A DNA stretch of 64,000 bases from Klenkia taihuensis. GTDB lineage: Bacteria; Actinomycetota; Actinomycetes; Mycobacteriales; Geodermatophilaceae. The position numbers and the translations under genes are program-made. Numbering within the stretch: position 1 is the stretch's first letter; every line of letters begins with the position of its first letter. The notes below the pieces were generated by a model. That model made no database searches, was not told the origin of the DNA, and saw nothing but the letters and a program-made list of their open reading frames with translations. Shown here in pieces: positions 62,049 through 64,000 of this stretch. The stretch spans positions 248,001-312,000 of the forward strand of contig NZ_FOMD01000002.1 in NCBI RefSeq assembly GCF_900112525.1. Reading direction: 5' to 3'.

Positions 62049-62627
62049 TCACCCTGCGGGCCGCCGGCCCCGTGCGCCAGGGGCGGGCACCGCCTCCGGG
62101 GGCACCACCACCGCGCCGGCCGGGACGTCGGAGCGCACCACCGCGCCGGCGCCCACCACCGCGCCGTCGCCGACCCGCACCGGGCCGACCACCACGGCCC
62201 CGGCACCCAGCCGCACGCGGTCGCCGATCACCGGCTGGCCGCGGCCGGTGTGCCCCACGGTGACGCCCTGGTTGACCCAGCAGTCCTCCCCCACCGACGA
62301 CGCGGTGAGCACCGTCGACCAGCCGTGCTCCACGAACAGGCCCGGGCCCACGTGGGGCGCGCCGATGTGCAGCGAGGCCAGTGGCGGGTACGCCCGGCGC
62401 AGCAGCCAGCGCAGGGCCCGCGGCAGCGGGGTGAGCCGGTAGTGCACCACCGAGCGGAACTCGGGGTGGTGCACCACCAGCCGGCCGAACCGGGCCCGCG
62501 GCGACAGCGCCGCCCAGGCCGGCCGCGGCAGGCACTCGGCGAACCGCTCCGCGTCGCGGCGCAGGTAGGGGCCGGCCTCCGCCCGCTCGACCAGCCACCA
62601 CAGCGGCGCGGTCAGCACCCGGCTCAC
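62049..62627 (-). CDS. Hexapeptide-repeat acyltransferase (serine acetyltransferase-like)
   Basis: A 192-residue left-handed beta-helix acyltransferase. The helical N-terminus (SPRARFGRLVVHHPEFRSVVHYRLTP) is followed by hexapeptide repeats: APHVGPGLFVEHGWSTVLTASSVGEDCWVNQGVTVGHTGRGQPVIGDRVRLGAGAVVVGPVRVGDGAVVGAGAVVRSDVPAGAVVV. The HIGAPHVGPGLFVEH and GVTVGH parts resemble the CysE catalytic region, but the protein lacks the full CysE N-terminal domain, so the substrate may not be serine. GTG 62627 overlaps the LuxR stop by four bases and indicates coupling. Confidence 0.87.
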   Translation of the reverse strand: MSRVLTAPLWWLVERAEAGPYLRRDAERFAECLPRPAWAALSPRARFGRLVVHHPEFRSVVHYRLTPLPRALRWLLRRAYPPLASLHIGAPHVGPGLFVEHGWSTVLTASSVGEDCWVNQGVTVGHTGRGQPVIGDRVRLGAGAVVVGPVRVGDGAVVGAGAVVRSDVPAGAVVVPPEAVPAPGARGRRPAG

Positions 62628-64000
62628 GGCAGCAGCCCGCGCTCGGCGGCCACCGCGACCGCCTCGGTGCGCCCGGAGACGCCGAGCTTGGCCAGCACCC
62701 GCGACAGGTGCACCGACACCGTCTTCTCGCTGATGAACAGCTCGGCACCGATCTGCCGGTTGGTCAGGCCCGCGGCGACCCGGCCGAGCACCTCGGCCTC
62801 CCGCGGGGTGAACACCGCCGCCGGGTCGGCCGGCCGGGCGCCGCCCGCGCCGAGGTCGAGCCGGCCGCGCCGGGCCAGTGCCTCGACCCGGGTGCGCAGC
62901 GGGACCGCACCCAGCGCGACGGCGGCCTCGTGCGCGGCCCGCAGCCGCTGCGCCGCCGGCTCCCGCTCGCCCGCGGCCAGCAGCGCGGCCCCCTCCCGCC
63001 ACCGGCAACGGGCCTGCTCCCACACCTGGCGCGGCCCGAACGCCGCGCCCGCCCCCGCCCACGCGGCGGCGTCGTCCCGCCCGTGCAGCCGGGCCACCTC
63101 GGCGGCCAGCCGCAGCGCCCAGGCCCGGCCCTCGCCCTCCACCTCGCCGACGTGCTCGGCGAACAGCTCCTGCGCCTGCCGGGCCTGGTCCACCAGCCGC
63201 TCCCCGGCCGCCACCCAGCGCAGCGCCGTCTCCTCGTCGCCGGGCACCCGGGCTGCGGCCGCGGCGTCCGCCACCGGCCCGAGGGCGACCGCGGCCAGCC
63301 GGACGGCGACCAGGAAGTCCACCGGCCAGATCTCGCGCAGCCGCCGGACGGTGCGCTCGGCGACCGCCACGGCGGCGGTCGCGTCCTGGCGCCACGCGGC
63401 CAGCTCGATGCCGGCGCTGCCCGACGACAGCACCAGCGCGGCGTGGCCCAGCCGGTCCCCGACGGCCCACGCCTGCTCCACCTGCTCGGCCACGTCGGCA
63501 CCCCGCCCGATCGCCACGTGCAGCCCGGCCACCCGCACGTGCGCGGCGGTGTCGGGCACCCGGACGAGCTCGTCGGCGGTGGCCCGCGCGTCGTCCCACC
63601 GGCCCGCGTGGAACTGGGCGAGCACCCGCAGGTAGCGCAGCTCGGCGGCGTAGAAGCTCCAGCCCGCGCCCCGCGCGGCCGCCCGGTCCAGGGCCGGGCC
63701 GGCGTGGGCCACCGCCGCCGCCAGGTCACCGGACTCGTAGGCGAGCGTGGCCAGGTTGAACGCCGCCCGCAGCTCCACGTCGAGGTCGCCGGCCCGCCGG
63801 GCGCGCTCCAGCGCCTCGGTGAGGTCCGCGGTGCGGGCGGCCGGGTCGCCCTCCTCGGTCATCCGGGCCAGCGAGATCATCGTGTCCGACCAGGCGCTCT
63901 CCAACCCCAGTCGCTCGGCGCCGGCCAGCGCCTCCCGGGCCGCGTCGCGCGCGACGGCGTCGCCGCCGCCGACGCTCCAGGCGGTGCGGGCCCGCGTCGT
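62624..64000 (-). CDS. Large LuxR-family (LAL-type) transcriptional regulator, 5' end outside window
   Basis: The reading frame is open from the window edge to the stop at 62624, giving 458 residues. Most of it is a series of helical TPR-like repeats (for example AAFNLATLAYESGDLAAAVAHAGPALDRA and ELRYLRVLAQFHAGRWDDARATADELV). The C-terminal helix-turn-helix is FTPREAEVLGRVAAGLTNRQIGAELFISEKTVSVHLSRVLAKLGVSGRTEAVAVA. LAL regulators have an N-terminal ATPase, which would lie beyond the edge. No start codon within the window looks genuine. The gene is followed by and coupled to the hexapeptide transferase and cupin genes, which it may regulate. Confidence 0.9.
   Translation of the reverse strand, partial: TTRARTAWSVGGGDAVARDAAREALAGAERLGLESAWSDTMISLARMTEEGDPAARTADLTEALERARRAGDLDVELRAAFNLATLAYESGDLAAAVAHAGPALDRAAARGAGWSFYAAELRYLRVLAQFHAGRWDDARATADELVRVPDTAAHVRVAGLHVAIGRGADVAEQVEQAWAVGDRLGHAALVLSSGSAGIELAAWRQDATAAVAVAERTVRRLREIWPVDFLVAVRLAAVALGPVADAAAAARVPGDEETALRWVAAGERLVDQARQAQELFAEHVGEVEGEGRAWALRLAAEVARLHGRDDAAAWAGAGAAFGPRQVWEQARCRWREGAALLAAGEREPAAQRLRAAHEAAVALGAVPLRTRVEALARRGRLDLGAGGARPADPAAVFTPREAEVLGRVAAGLTNRQIGAELFISEKTVSVHLSRVLAKLGVSGRTEAVAVAAERGLLP

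Overview
The window is very G+C-rich DNA (clearly above 70%) packed with genes that start at GTG about as often as ATG and that overlap by 1-8 bases. This is a chromosomal stretch of an actinobacterium. SepH, DUF2530, DUF2771 and DUF3027 proteins, an F420-dependent luciferase-like oxidoreductase, an XPB helicase and a helicase-associated XPB/WYL protein all point to Actinomycetota. The overall style suggests Geodermatophilaceae (Blastococcus, Geodermatophilus or Modestobacter), but that family assignment is inference. I see no rRNA, CRISPR array, phage module or insertion sequence with a transposase.

Layout. 1-2.5 kb: an ABC-2 exporter with a probable sensor kinase, a small ORF and tRNA-Arg(CCT). 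2.6-9.1 kb: GNAT acetyltransferase, CPD photolyase, CBS-domain protein, SCO6745-family protein, Nei2 glycosylase, a damaged GNAT gene, two small proteins and an FprA-type ferredoxin reductase. 9.1-9.5 kb: a small membrane-protein gene enclosed by a long inverted repeat. 9.5-16.5 kb: PEP carboxylase, SMP-30 lactonase, an atypical P450, and a coupled SDR and F420-LLM pair. 16.6-17.8 kb: a DUF559 endonuclease-like gene between two identical 67-bp palindromic repeats. 17.8-25.5 kb: a Na/drug-type ABC exporter, a GlgC-like enzyme, an MFS exporter coupled to pdxH, and citrate synthase 2 coupled to serC. 25.5-30.7 kb: an operon of an N-acetylglutaminylglutamine-type amidotransferase, an S9 peptidase and a circularly permuted ATP-grasp enzyme. 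30.8-34.7 kb: sepH, a stress membrane protein, a TrmH-family methylase, a renalase-like flavoprotein and a P-loop kinase. 34.8-40.2 kb: MFS exporter and a three-gene MacB/FtsX-like ABC system. 40.3-45.8 kb: thioesterase, ThpR, membrane protein, a MarR-MFS pair, a purine permease and DUF2530. 46.1-49.1 kb: DUF3027, MFS and DUF2771. 49.1-53.7 kb: cold-shock protein, fatty acyl-CoA ligase with a small coupled protein, MFS and a membrane protein. 53.7-61.6 kb: helicase-associated protein, cyclopropane synthase, XPB helicase and a second DEAD/DEAH helicase. 61.6-64 kb: cupin, hexapeptide acyltransferase and a large LuxR regulator running off the edge.

Much of the gene content from 23 to 59.5 kb (citA, serC, sepH, TrmH, MarR, DUF2530, DUF3027, MFS, DUF2771, csp, helicase-associated protein, XPB) recalls, from memory, the Rv0861c-Rv0889c neighbourhood of Mycobacterium tuberculosis. 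The backbone would therefore be an old conserved actinobacterial region with accessory genes threaded through it.

The most unusual signals are non-protein or micro-scale. (i) Two single-gene cassettes are bracketed by long palindromic repeats of unrelated sequence. (ii) A roughly 48-nt fragment encoding the P-loop of an IcmF-type acyl-CoA mutase GTPase is spliced into the 5' end of a GNAT gene and breaks its frame. (iii) An asnO-like amidotransferase operon lacks its usual synthetase neighbour.
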